NCBI GenBank assembly: GCA_028023455.1
Contig: JAQFVV010000323.1
Coordinates: 188,001 to 252,000, forward strand
Direction: 5' to 3'
DNA length: 64,000 nt
Source: Epiperipatus broadwayi
Lineage: Eukaryota > Onychophora > Udeonychophora > Euonychophora > Peripatidae
Part shown: one piece after another, positions 47,253 to 57,781 of the stretch
Position numbering within the stretch: the stretch's first letter is position 1
Layout: each line of letters begins with the position of its first letter
Made by a program: the position numbers and the translations under genes
Notes under the pieces: model-generated
Seen by the model: the letters and a program-made list of their open reading frames with translations, nothing else
Databases searched by the model: none
What the model was told of the DNA's origin: nothing

Positions 47253-49277
47253 TTATAACGATCGAAATGAAAGTGAAGATCGAATCCAACCACAAACTAC
47301 AATATCTGCTCTATGGGGCACCATCTAGGCATTTAAACCTAAAAAAATTTATAGAGTAGGCAGATACGCGTTGTTAAGATTCCACTTTATTTAAATATTC
47401 AGATTGTTAGCCCAAGTCACTAGCTCATTGGAGTAGCAGAGATAATAAAATATAAATTTTATATCTTAAATATAAAAGAATAAAAGCCACTGCCAGAAAT
47501 TAACACATAAAAATATTTATTTACGCACATATAAAATGACATTTAAATTTTGAGGAATAAATTCAACATTTTAGATTTTTCTATTAATCTTTAGTTTTAC
47601 ATTTAAGTAAATTACAACCATGAGTTTAATATTTGTTTAGTGAGTTGATTATGAATAGACTACATAGATCTGCATTTGAAAAGAAAATATTTTTCCCAGA
47701 GTTAACCTTAGGCAACAAATTTCGCAATCAAACCAGCACCAATCCATCTGATACATTTATGTATTCAATGTAGCATGAAAATACGACAACACAAAATACT
47801 ATACTGTCAGGAATGTACATCTGAACAGCAAGTAGAATTAGAGAAAAAATTGTCTCTCTACCAACCAGGAATGTGACATCTTTTGGCGAGTAGAACAATA
47901 AACATAAAACTCCATAGGAATGGACTGCGGTCCTTTGCCATCTTACAAACCCATCCATAGGCAAACAGGTGTGTGGCGTATATATATAATCCTGCCCGTA
48001 GTGGATCTCATACTACATCTACAATTACACAAATATATCCAATCCATTGAACCAATTCAACTACGAAATGAATAACCTAAGATTACCCTCCCTTAATATA
48101 ACTTTACAAAACTATATAGCCATTCACACCCGACTTAAATTTAACATTTAAATATGTTCACACAGATTATTTTTATAAATTTATTTTTAAAATGTTGAGT
48201 ATAGATTGGCTGCACAGATTCCACGGTCAAAAACATCCAAATTAAACACAATCGATCAAAATACAAAATCATCGATAACGTCAATTGCAAAAGGGAATAC
48301 ACAAGGCCCCATGGCATTCATCGTAAGATGCCCGCATTAACATCGTTGACCTATATATTCTAATCAAATGTGAAAACTTCAACATAATCAACCGCTAACG
48401 AATCTATGCAACGTCTATACCCAACCTAAATTTCATCATTTAAAATTTAAACAATAAATAATTTATACAATAAGAGAAAAAAAAATGGAAATGATTTTTA
48501 TCAATCGGAAAACATATAAAATTAAACATTAATTTGATTTTAAACTTAAAAAAGTCAGATAGAAGTTCATAAGCTTGAACGAAAGTTCTTAATTATTTTT
48601 AAATTTAGAGTTCATGTTAATATAGCTTATGGTAGAAGAGTCCTGGTTTCGGCTTTTAATTCCCGTGACACCTCCATTGGAAGATAATGTTCTGGAGATG
48701 GCAATAGCTGGTTCAAGGTATCACAGTCTTTTCATTTTTTTTATAGAGAGTGTGGTATGTGCGTCCTACCACATCTCTCAAACACAAAACACTGGAACTG
48801 TCAGAAAAAACTGTATTTCCCTTTTAATATTATCCACATGGATTCAATCAACAAAACGTCACTAATCCATCACTTTCGTTAGGGTCCGAGCCAAGGCTTA
48901 GTGCTTCCATTGGTCAAGCTAATTTCTCTTTATTTTTTTATCTATCTTTCATCAGATCATTTTAATTATACAAGAGCCCAAGGCTAGCTTGCTTTTCAAA
49001 CAATTTATAAACAATCATTTCCATTTACAGATTACAAGAATTAATTAATACCTGTTTTTATTTTTAAATATTGTACTTTTTTTATAAAAAAGTACGTTCA
49101 AATACTTATTTATTTGTTTTTTTTTTTAAAAAAAAGTATTTTTAAAGTTTGGCATCTGTGCGATTGTATATACGTTTAACAAACATTTTAATTTTAGTGT
49201 TTAGTTTTTTACTTTTATTTGCGAACTTTTAATTTTTATTTTAAATTAATGTAACGACATATTTATATATCGTTACA
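47253..49277 (+). repeat. 2-kb LTR-like repeat, copy 2
   Basis: Starts TTATAACGATCGAAATGAAA and ends ATCGTTACA at 49277, directly followed by a TA run into which the next LTR element is inserted. Only a few percent different from copy 1 by eye. Confidence 0.8.
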
Positions 49278-49864
49278 ATATATATATATATATATATATT
49301 GAGCTGATATTTTAAGTCAGCTCATATATATATAAGCTCACATATTTATAATTTCGTCATAGATATTTTCCGAAGTTAAATAGTTGTAAAATAAAAATTA
49401 ACAAATGATTTTAATTTAATGGGAAGGGTAAAATCTTAAACTTTTATTTTTGCTATAGATTTGAGCAAAATTTTTTTTAAAAAAAAAAAAAAAGATAAAA
49501 TATAATTTATTGTCAAAAATGTTAAAAGTGTTTAATTAAAAGGGAGAAAACTCGAGAGATAAAAGGGTGGGGAAAAGAAAACAAAATTAGATTGTTGGTA
49601 GTAATTAGACTCTATTGTTGAAACTTTCACAAACTAAAGGTATTTGGTTAATAATTGCTGTTATGCTAATTAAAAAGAAAAAAAAGATAAGAGAAAGAGA
49701 GATAAAATTGTTTTTAGAGTAAGTCAATTGACTTGAGAGTCCAGCAAGGACAATAAAGAAAAAAAAAGAGAGAAGCTGTGCTCCAAATCAAAAATTATTA
49801 TAGAAATTTATTTTGCGGACTCTTTTCAAATGCATAGCAGCTAAAGCTATCAAAACCTTCCCCT

Positions 49865-50062
49865 TTGGGGAATTGGCCACCACTCCATCTGAATGAAGCT
49901 ACCGAAAGAGTCAAGGAAGGGAAAGAAATGTATATCACTAGCCAGACAACCAAAGGAACATCCATGGACACACCAGAATTCTCATATACAAGGACAAAGG
50001 CACAACAAATGGAATGTGAATCTATGAAAGTCAGACCACTTCGCTCTGATCGATCAGGGTAA
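49865..50062 (+). other. Open frame inside U3 of the 5' LTR
   Basis: 65 codons starting MGNWPPLHLNEATERVKEGK; the same frame recurs at 52751-52948 in the 3' LTR with two Gln/Arg differences. I recognise no domain. Because the LTRs were identical at insertion, shared openness is not evidence of coding, but the frame is richer in ordinary codons than its surroundings. Confidence 0.3.
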
Positions 50063-50305
50063 TTATAAATTTTTCAATTAATGGGAACTTTAGTTAAAGC
50101 GTAATAGAACTTTATCTTTGATTTATTTTTTGTTTATTATATTTGTTACGAATGTTTCAACAATAGAGATGGGGAAATAAATTTATTTAATATTGTAAAC
50201 TATTTATGTTAATTCTCATTAAATATGTTTATGAAATATTGGTATGACTGGATATTAAATTATTTAATATCTGATCGATCTAGAGGGTAACAACAGGGTA
50301 GGGGG

Positions 50306-50313
50306 TATAAAAG
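50306..50313 (+). promoter_or_regulatory. LTR promoter TATA box
   Basis: TATAAAAG in a locally G-rich context, identical at 53191-53198 in the 3' LTR. Transcription would start about 30 bp downstream, defining U3/R. Confidence 0.6.
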
Positions 50314-50446
50314 TGTTCTGCCAAGCAACAGAGAACCTTGGGCCATTACTTGCTTGTTAGCAAAAAATAAGGGAAGTGTTGAAAGTATAAGAAAACGAAA
50401 GACACTTATACGTTCATTTTAAGTTTTGCAAGTTATTTATTTACCA

Positions 50447-50452
50447 AATAAA
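50447..50452 (+). terminator. LTR polyadenylation signal
   Basis: AATAAA, with a GT-rich stretch (GTGGGGTT) after it. The copy in the 3' LTR (53332-53337) would be the one used for the element's transcript. Confidence 0.5.
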
Positions 50453-50955
50453 GTGGGGTTTAAAAATAAACTTCAGGAAAGATTATATACTATAAGTTGC
50501 CTTTGTATACACGCCTGCTAGAATCCGCAGTGTTAGTGTCGGCATGAGTAAATCCATGGTAGATATTTGGGAAGAATGCTTAGAAAGTTAACAGTTTGAA
50601 AATCAGAAGTTGTAAGTCAGTTCTCTCTGGGTTGGGCAGAAATATAATATTAATAATAATAAAGGAAGGTAAATTTTTGTATCCAACGTATATTTGAATT
50701 CTTTAATTATTTATAATAATTAGTTAGTGTCCTTAAGTGAAAACCCCTGTCAGATTATAAACAAAATTTGTAATCGGTGAATCGCCGTTCGAAAATAAAT
50801 AAGACCAGGTTTATGTAAAGCTTCATGGCCAGGTTCCAAGAGAGAAATCCTTGGTGGCACCCTCAGCGGCGATTCTAATAATTAAGATTCAGTTATTAGG
50901 GGAAGGAAAAGAGTTGTAGTTTCACAGAGGAGGTAAGAGGAGGAAAGTTAGAAAA

Positions 50956-50978
50956 TGGCGCTTCCAACGTGTCGGGCT
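50956..50978 (+). promoter_or_regulatory. Possible primer-binding site
   Basis: TGGCGCTTCCAACGTGTCGG resembles the tRNA-complementary start of many Ty3-type internal regions, but it lies about 29 bp after the LTR end instead of next to it. Weak. Confidence 0.25.
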
Positions 50979-51133
50979 CATTAACAAGAGAAACGTCCAG
51001 AGATCAGAGTTTTTTTTTAAAAAAAAAAAATTTAGTAAGGGTGGTGAATTTCAGATGGTGGTGGTATGCCAGTAGTCTTTTAGGGAGGGTTATGAGTTCG
51101 AATATAAAATTAAAGAAAACAAAAGAATAAAAT

Positions 51134-52144
51134 ATGATTGAGGACGAAAGTAGCATGGAAAGCCTGGTGGTAACATTTAAAAACCCCGAGTGGTGTCAGT
51201 TACAAGAAATATTGAGAGCTATCGCTGAGCTCAAAGAAATTGTAATGGAAGACCGTAAAGAAATAAAAGAAATGAAAGGCATGATACAAGAATTGAGGAA
51301 AGATGTGAATGAATTAAAAGAGGGAAAAGAATAGGAACAATGAAAATAAAAGGAAGTCATAGACCCAGTGGACCATAAAGTCAGTAAAGAGAAAGAAAAG
51401 ATAGAAAATGAAGAGACAGAGCATTTTACAGGGGAAACTAAAGAAATCCCGAACAAGAAGACTATACAAATAAACCGAGAGAAAGAGGTAATGGAAAGAA
51501 AGCTCAACGAATCTGGAGAAGAAGAGTTTGATAGGGTCATGTTGGTGAAATTTATACACATAAAAACATTTAAAGGGGAAAGGGAGGAAAGCCCCTTTGA
51601 CTACTTGGACAGTCTAGGTGATTTTTTCTACGTCCATAAGTTGAAAGAAAAAGAGAAGATCATAATAGCAACGAGCCATTTGAGTGGTTCTGCTAGGAAA
51701 TGGTGGAAGGCGGTAAATTACAAACTCCCTACATTCCAAGAATATTGAACTATGATTTTGCGAGGGTTTTGGAGTGTGGAGAAACAAGAAACCATATGCA
51801 TGAAGATATCACAAGAAAAGTATAAAGCGGACAAAGACGGTACGTACAGTCAGTTTTTCCAACGTCAAGCGGCAAAATTGAGAGCCTTGGAGGTATATCC
51901 GATGGATCAATTCCAGATAGTGCGAACTATCAGATTTAACCTTCTGTCAGGTGTGCAACGTAAGTTGGCCGAAAACCATTAGCTATCCACTGAGGAAGCA
52001 TTAGAAATATTACAAGATATAGAATGGGAGGACCAGGGGGTAGGTGGAGAAAGTAAAGTTAGATGGGAGAACTGTAACGAACCCGCGAGTACGAGTAACT
52101 ATAACCCCAAGAAAAGTTGGGACAAGTCACCTTGGGGCAATTAA
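51134..52144 (+). pseudogene. Retrotransposon gag, five in-frame stops
   Basis: All pieces lie in one frame: 51134-51331, 51350-51745, 51749-51979 and 51983-52141. Internal stops are at 51332, 51341, 51347, 51746 and 51980, and the final stop is at 52142. The N-terminal third is an acidic/basic coiled coil. Then comes a capsid-like region with the pattern of the retrotransposon gag family: a YLDSLGDFF segment, SGSARKWWK, and a following helix-rich part with FFQRQAAKLRAL. The usual zinc knuckle is absent, since the element ends soon after. The absence of frameshifts and the presence of stop substitutions only point to point-mutation decay of a gag-only master. The role, when intact, would be particle assembly. 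Confidence 0.75.
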
Positions 52145-52183
52145 AGTTTTTTTGTTGTTTTTTTTATATGACAAATGGGGCAA

Positions 52184-53814
52184 TGAGCTGATATTTTAAG
52201 TCAGCTCATATATATATAAGCTCACATATTTATAATTTCGTCATAGATATTTTCCGAAGTTAAATAGTTGTAAAATAAAAATTAACAAATGATTTTAATT
52301 TAATGGGAAGGGTAAAATCTTAAACTTTTATTTTTGCTATAGATTTGAGCAAAAATTTTTAAAAAAAAAAAAAAAAAAGATAAAATATAATTTATTGTCA
52401 AAAATGTTAAAAGTGTTTAATTAAAAGGGAGAAAACTCGAGAGATAAAAGGGTGGGGAAAAGAAAACAAAATTAGATTGTTGGTAGTAATTAGACTATAT
52501 TGTTGAAACTTTCACAAACTAAAGGTATTTGGTTAATAATTGCTGTTACGCTAATTAAAAAGAAAAAAAAAGATAAGAGAAAGAGAGATAAAATTGTTTT
52601 TAGAGTAAGTCAGTTGACTTGAGAGTCCAGCAAGGACAATAAAGAAAAAAAAAGAGAGAAGCTGTGCTCCGAATCAAAAATTATTATAGAAATTTATTTT
52701 GCGGACTCTTTTCAAATGCATAGTGGCTAAAGCTATCAAAACCTTCCCCTTTGGGGAATTGGCCGCCACTCCATCTGAATGAAGCTACCGAAAGAGTCAA
52801 GGAAGGGAAAGAAATGTATATCACTAGCCGGACAACCAAAGGAACATCCATGGACACACCAGAATTCTCATATACAAGGACAAAGGCACGACAAATGGAA
52901 TGTGAATCTATGAAAGTCAGACCACTTCGCTCTGATCGATCAGGGTAATTATAAACTTTTCAATTAATGGGAACTTTAGTTAAAGCATAATAGAACTTTA
53001 TCTTTGATTTATTTTTCATTTATTATATTTGTTACGAATGTTTCAACAATAGAGGTGGGGAAATAAATTTATTTAATATTGTAAACTATTTATGTTAATT
53101 CTCGTTAAATATGTTTATGAAATATTGGTATGACTGGATATTAAATTATTTAATATCTGTTTGATCTAGAGGGTAACAACAGGGTGGGGGTATAAAAGTG
53201 CGCTGCCAAGCAACAGAGAACCTTGGGGCGTTACTTGCTTGTTAGCAGAAAATAAGGGAAGTGTTGAAAGTATAAGAAAACGAAAAACACTTATACATTC
53301 ATTTTAAGTTTTGCAAGTTATTTATTTACCAAATAAAGTGGGGTTTAAAAATAAACTTCAGGAAAGATTATATACTATAAGTCGCCTTTGTATACACGCC
53401 TGCTAGAATCCACAGTGTTAGTGTCGGCGCGAGTAAATCCATGGTAGATATTTGGGAAGAATACTTAGAAAGTTAACAGTTTGAAAATCAGAAGTTGTAA
53501 GTCAGTTCTCTCTGGGTTGGGCAGAAATATAATGTTATTAATAATAATAAAGGAAGGTAAATTTTTGTATCCAACGTATATTTGAATTCTTTAATTATTT
53601 ATAATAATTAGTTAGTGTCCTTAAGTGAAAACCCCTGTCAGATTATAAACAAAATTTGTAATCGGTGAATCGCCGTTCGAAAATAAATAAGACCAGGTTT
53701 ACGTAAAGCTTCGTGGCCAGGTTCCAAGAGAGAAATCCTTGGTGGTGCCCTCGGCGGTGATTCTAATAATTAAGATTCAGTTATTAGGGGAAGGAAAAGA
53801 GTTGTAGTGTCACA
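52184..53814 (+). repeat. 3' LTR
   Basis: Starts TGAGCTGATATTTTAAGTCA after ATGGGGCAA (a short polypurine-like stretch) and ends TTGTAGTGTCACA. It carries TATAAAAG at 53191, AATAAA at 53332 and the same U3 frame at 52751-52948. Small differences from the 5' LTR are scattered. Confidence 0.88.
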
Positions 53815-54179
53815 ATATATATATATATATATATACTTGAACATATGAAATATGTGGAATATATAACCAATCTTCAACTTCCTTAAATCATTACACTTTT
53901 TTTTAAAATTGACATAAAGTATTTTAATCTTCTGAATCTTATAACCAACTTTAAGTAATTTTTTGGCAAATATTTCAATATTTTTTTATGACAATCTTTC
54001 ATTACAAAACAAAAATATCTTAAACTTGCCATCTTATGCATACTTAGTACATTTTATTTACAGTTTGCATATTCTTTTTGCAATGCTTTGATTACTAATT
54101 CATGACTTAATATAATATTATCTCTTGTATTAGATAAATGCAAATACTTAATAATTTGATCCATTTTTTCCAATAGTAC
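53815..54179. other. TA run and flanking AT-rich DNA
   Basis: The TA run to about 53835 is the right part of the insertion target. The sequence after it may belong to the decayed minus-strand RT that follows. Confidence 0.4.
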
Positions 54180-54440
54180 ATTAAACCATTAAAATTATTT
54201 AACCCTTTGTAAGCACATTTATGTTATTGGTATGTTCATAAACAAAAATATGATCCACATACCTTTTATAAATTTTAATATCTTTAAAAATGCATATATC
54301 TAACATTTTATTTACATATGTAGACAAACAAAATTCCAAACTTGTGCAACAATAGGTAAACCCATAGGTTAACCTTTAGACATTTTATTTGTACAAAATC
54401 TTAAAAGGAAGATAAAAGAGGCTTACTTTATCTCTAGACA
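54180..54440 (-). pseudogene. Penelope-like reverse transcriptase remnant
   Basis: The minus strand reads PMGLPIVAQVWNF (at about 54330-54369) and, one frame away, KRYVDHIFVYEHTNNINVL (at about 54210-54266). These correspond to the conserved PMGSP and RYVDD-(I/T)-F blocks in the right order and spacing for a Penelope-type RT. The second catalytic Asp is now His, and stops and a shift separate the pieces. A different part of such an element lies at 29357. It could belong to another RT class with a YVDD core, but PMGxP followed by RYVDD favours Penelope-like. Confidence 0.6.
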
Positions 54441-54939
54441 TGGCAACGCCATAAATAGAAAAGACTTTTGCTACAAAATATCCAAGAAATGGAATGCGTA
54501 ATCATTTGCATAAATTTACATCCCTCCTAATCAATTTCTTATATTTTTACAAAACGGCTATGGATATGAGGGATTTGACCCTTGAAAGCGCTTAGCCATT
54601 TGATTAAATATATATTAAAATAAAATAATATATACTTTTCTTTATTTGTTTTTAGCTTTGTGTGCTTGTGCATGTTAGCACATTTTATATATTTTGGTTT
54701 AGAACAATTAGCCACAAAGTGTAAACTGTTTGCTTATTATAATGGATTTAAGTGATGTTGAGAAATGATGGTTTATTAAGGAGTGGGAGAAGTAATGTGA
54801 AAAAAGTAGTTAAGCTTAAATTCAAGTGTTGGTTTTTCAACGATTATATAGATTATCATGTATGTCCAAATTATTGCAATGTAAAATTGAAGAGTTGTAT
54901 AAATTTGACCAAAATGTATGTATAATTGTGTGCATCTAA
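54441..54939. other. AT-rich non-coding DNA
   Basis: Possibly further decayed parts of the RT element; no motif survives. Confidence 0.35.
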
Positions 54940-55465
54940 TATTCTGGGTTCAAATTCTCTATATTACATCTACACTCCAAGTATATAATATATATTTTTT
55001 ATTTAAAATATTACAAATTCAGCTTGTATCCTGTCCATCTCTCTTCTGTGAATTTAAATGGACAAGAGGTAAACATGAGTGATCAGAGTGAATTTAAATC
55101 AATATGGCATGACAATATTAGCATTAACAAAGATTTGGGGTAGATGATGATCAGATTTTCAAAGGTATGGTTATCTGAAGAGTTGGAGCGTGAAGTAGTT
55201 TGAAGCCTTTCTATTAAAGTGTGTAGATTTTCTATCTTAATATAAATTGAGCCTCAATTGTATATATGTGTGGTCAATGATGATCTGGGCCAACTAATGA
55301 GGGCTTCTTCAGTACAAAAATGTATAATGAAAATCATTTGTCTTTTTCACACATGTGTGACCATGTAAATTGGTTGTATGATATAGAGTGAATAGCTGAA
55401 GAGAGTTTAAAATTCTGTTTCCAAATCTCCTATACATCTAGATTCAAGGTATATAAATATAATCG
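54940..55465 (+). repeat. 472-bp repeat family, about 1.1 units
   Basis: GGGTTCAAATTCTC near 54948 and TTTCCAAATCTCC near 55422 mark the repeated end block, period about 472 bp. Between them are the GTCCATCTCTCTTCTGTGAA, CAGATTTTCAAAGGTATGG and CTATCTTAATATAAATTGAG blocks shared with 39710 and 62285. The hammerhead region at about 55279-55340 has CTAATGA and ACAAAA in place of the core boxes and is predicted dead. Confidence 0.75.
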
Positions 55466-56368
55466 TACTTACAAAATTAAAAAGCAGTATATGTAAGCTT
55501 TATTGTGGAGGTCACATTATACATTATAACTGAAATAATATTTACACACTGATAATATAAATAGTTAAATTGGTCACTAATTTTTGTAATTCAGTCCACA
55601 TTCTATAGTAAGACAATAGTTTCTTATTGTTTATCCACAATTTTATATGCTAATATTTCTTAGAATTAAAACAGCTAGGAAAGCTAATGCTAATTCAGCC
55701 AAGATATTTAAGGTGATTTGATTTGAATTAACTGACATTTAACTTTACAAAGATTTATTTCTATTTGAACATTTTTTGATGGCAGTGATCAGGTATGAGA
55801 TATATAATCATAGATAATTACAGTAGCAATAAACTTCAAGCAATTTTAGAATAAACAATTAATGCCAAAATTTGTTATTGCAAATATTATATATATATAA
55901 TAATTATTAAAAAAGTAAAAATAGTTTTGCTTTGTAAGTTTAAATAACAGTTGATTTAGAATAAATTTGCTTGCTATTTTAGCATTTACTTCTTCAGTCT
56001 TTGTGGTATAAGAAAAGTTTCCATGTAAAATCTTATATACATATTAAAAAAGTCGTTTTTTTTTACTGTAAAAACTTGATTCATAATGGTATCTAGGGGA
56101 TAGCTCAATTGTTTATATTCTTTGAAATTCATTACTTTGACTGTTATATATATATTATACATTGTAATTGCTTGTCATTATTTCTATATAAGATAAAAAG
56201 GTTAATAAACAAGGACGATATTATTCATAAATTGCAAAAATATGGGTATTTCTTTTTTAAAACAATCACTTTTTCTTCATTTAGATTATTAGTATTCTAT
56301 TGGAATTATTTTCAATAATTTCATTCCATTTTCAAAATTTATAATATAAAATCGATGTTTCTGAATTA
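55466..56368. other. AT-rich non-coding DNA
   Basis: No supported feature. Confidence 0.4.
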
Positions 56369-56462
56369 TAATAAACTAATAATTAGTTTTTTAAGCTAAT
56401 GCGCATGCGCTTTGTGGATTCACAAAGTGCATTAGCTTAAAAAGCTGATTATTAGTTTATTA
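56369..56462. repeat. 94-bp hairpin element
   Basis: Near-perfect palindrome: TAATAAACTAAT...ATTAGTTTATTA, with a central TTTGTGGATTCACAAAG. It contains GCGCATGCGC on one arm only. Possibly a miniature inverted-repeat element. Confidence 0.8.
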
Positions 56463-56908
56463 ATATAAACTTTTAAAATGATAGGAAAATATTAATTTTC
56501 AATTGAATATTAATATTGTAAATTGCTAAAGAGCTCATTTTCTTGGTGAATGAAATTTAACATTATTGCAATTGTATTTAATTTTACAATAGTTTAGCAA
56601 ATTTTGCTGTTACTATTACACATGTATATCTCAAGGAATTTAAATTAAGTATATATTTATACATAATATTAGAAAAATATGATAAAATATTATGTAAATA
56701 TACGAAGAGCATAAATTCGTCTGACTCTTTTACCATTTCATTGACTGGACAGTTATATATATATGCAAAACAGTTTTGGTGTTATTGATCATATATATAT
56801 ATATTTTATAACTTTTTTTTTTATATTTTTTGAATATATATATATATTAGGTTATAAGTTGTAATAAATATTCATTCCCAAATCCTAAACAAATATGAAC
56901 GCTTGGAA
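56463..56908. other. AT-rich non-coding DNA
   Basis: Includes short TA runs at about 56754 and 56790; nothing else. Confidence 0.4.
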
Positions 56909-57781
56909 CTGTGGGATTAGAGCTGCGACATGAAGAATTATAATCGTTTAATCATTAAATTAATTAAGTTATTAAATCAAAAACATATTTTAAAATCTAC
57001 ATTAAAAAAAACAATTTAACAAAAAAAAATACTAAAAGCATTAATGTGAAGAATAGTTAAAATGCGTGTTTAAATCAAATTGAGTGTGTGTTTGAACGTG
57101 CATATTCTGCATAATCTATTTTAATACATTGTACAGGCTTACACCTGCATTTACATATGTAATATATGCCGGATTCGAACTTAGACTTTCACACGACCTA
57201 CAACTCCCAGTGTCATCTTATATTGCTGATTCACCTGATCACACACACGTTGAAAAGATAAATAATCACCAATAAGGGTATTTCGTGTTAAACCAGCACT
57301 CTTTAAAGTATGAAGATTGGTTATCTTAATATAAAGCTGAGTACTAATTGTATATATGTGTGGAGATGGTGATCTGAACCAACTGATGAGTGCTGCTTTA
57401 GCATGAAATACCTATATTTGTGATTATTTATCAACACGTGGGTGATCAGGTGAGTCAGCAAAATAAGATGGCACTGAGAGTTGTAAGTTGTGTGAAAGTC
57501 TGAGTCTGAAACCTGCATATATTACATATATAAATGCAGGTGTAAGCCTGTACAATGTATTAAAATAGATTATGCAGAATATGCACGTGCAATCACACAC
57601 TCAATTTGATTTAAACACGCATTTTAACTATTCTTCATATTAATGCTTTTTGTATTTTTTTTTTTTTTGTTAAATTGTTTTTTTTAAATGTAGATTTTAA
57701 AATATGATTTTGATTTAATAACCTAATTAATTTAATGATTAAACGATTATAATTCTTCATGTCACAGCTCTAATACCACAG
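56909..57781. repeat. 873-bp long inverted repeat made from the 472-bp family
   Basis: Arms of about 390-430 bp are near-perfect reverse complements, from CTGTGGGATTAGAGCTG at 56909 to CAGCTCTAATACCACAG at 57781. Each arm holds the end block of the 472-bp family (AAGTCTAAGTTCGAAT-like) plus about 250 bp of flanking sequence not seen in the other copies. The arms meet inside the hammerhead: the plus side keeps the whole ribozyme, the minus side only its GAAA half. Confidence 0.88.
57370..57426 (+). ncRNA. Hammerhead ribozyme (type I), best copy of the 472-bp family
   Basis: CTGATGA is at 57383-57389 and GAAA at 57405-57408, both canonical. Stem II GTGCT/AGCAT has five pairs (57390-57394 with 57400-57404, closing G-U). 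Stem III has two pairs (AT/AT) around ACCT. The triplet is AUA, with the cut after 57416. Stem I pairs TTTGT GATTA with TGATC and ACCAA with one mismatch and a three-base bulge. The minus arm nearby (around 57255-57295) still has the matching ...ACACGAAAT... half. Short-stem-III type I hammerheads are known from Penelope-like terminal repeats and retrozymes; activity here is not shown. Confidence 0.72.

Larger units (their letters stand above)
49300..50926 (+). repeat. 5' LTR
   Basis: Starts TGAGCTGATATTTTAAGTCA and ends TTGTAGTTTCACA. It contains TATAAAAG at 50306 and AATAAA at 50447, giving U3 of about 1.04 kb, R of roughly 0.13 kb and U5 of about 0.45 kb. A 65-codon frame at 49865-50062 lies in U3. 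Confidence 0.88.
49300..53814 (+). mobile_element. Short non-autonomous LTR retrotransposon (gag remnant only)
   Basis: Two direct LTRs (49300-50926 and 52184-53814, about 1.63 kb each, TG...CA ends) enclose only 1257 bp. The internal part holds a broken gag frame and no protease, reverse transcriptase, RNase H or integrase. It sits in a TA run, so the target duplication (ATAT on both sides) is consistent but uninformative. Near-identical LTRs imply a recent insertion. It must have used enzymes from a related full-length element. Confidence 0.9.

Noticed and set aside
45172-47964. 78-codon minus-strand frames open in both 2-kb repeat copies
   Set aside because: The copies are near-identical by descent, differences are mostly amino-acid changing, and the older copy at 18.3 kb does not keep the frame.
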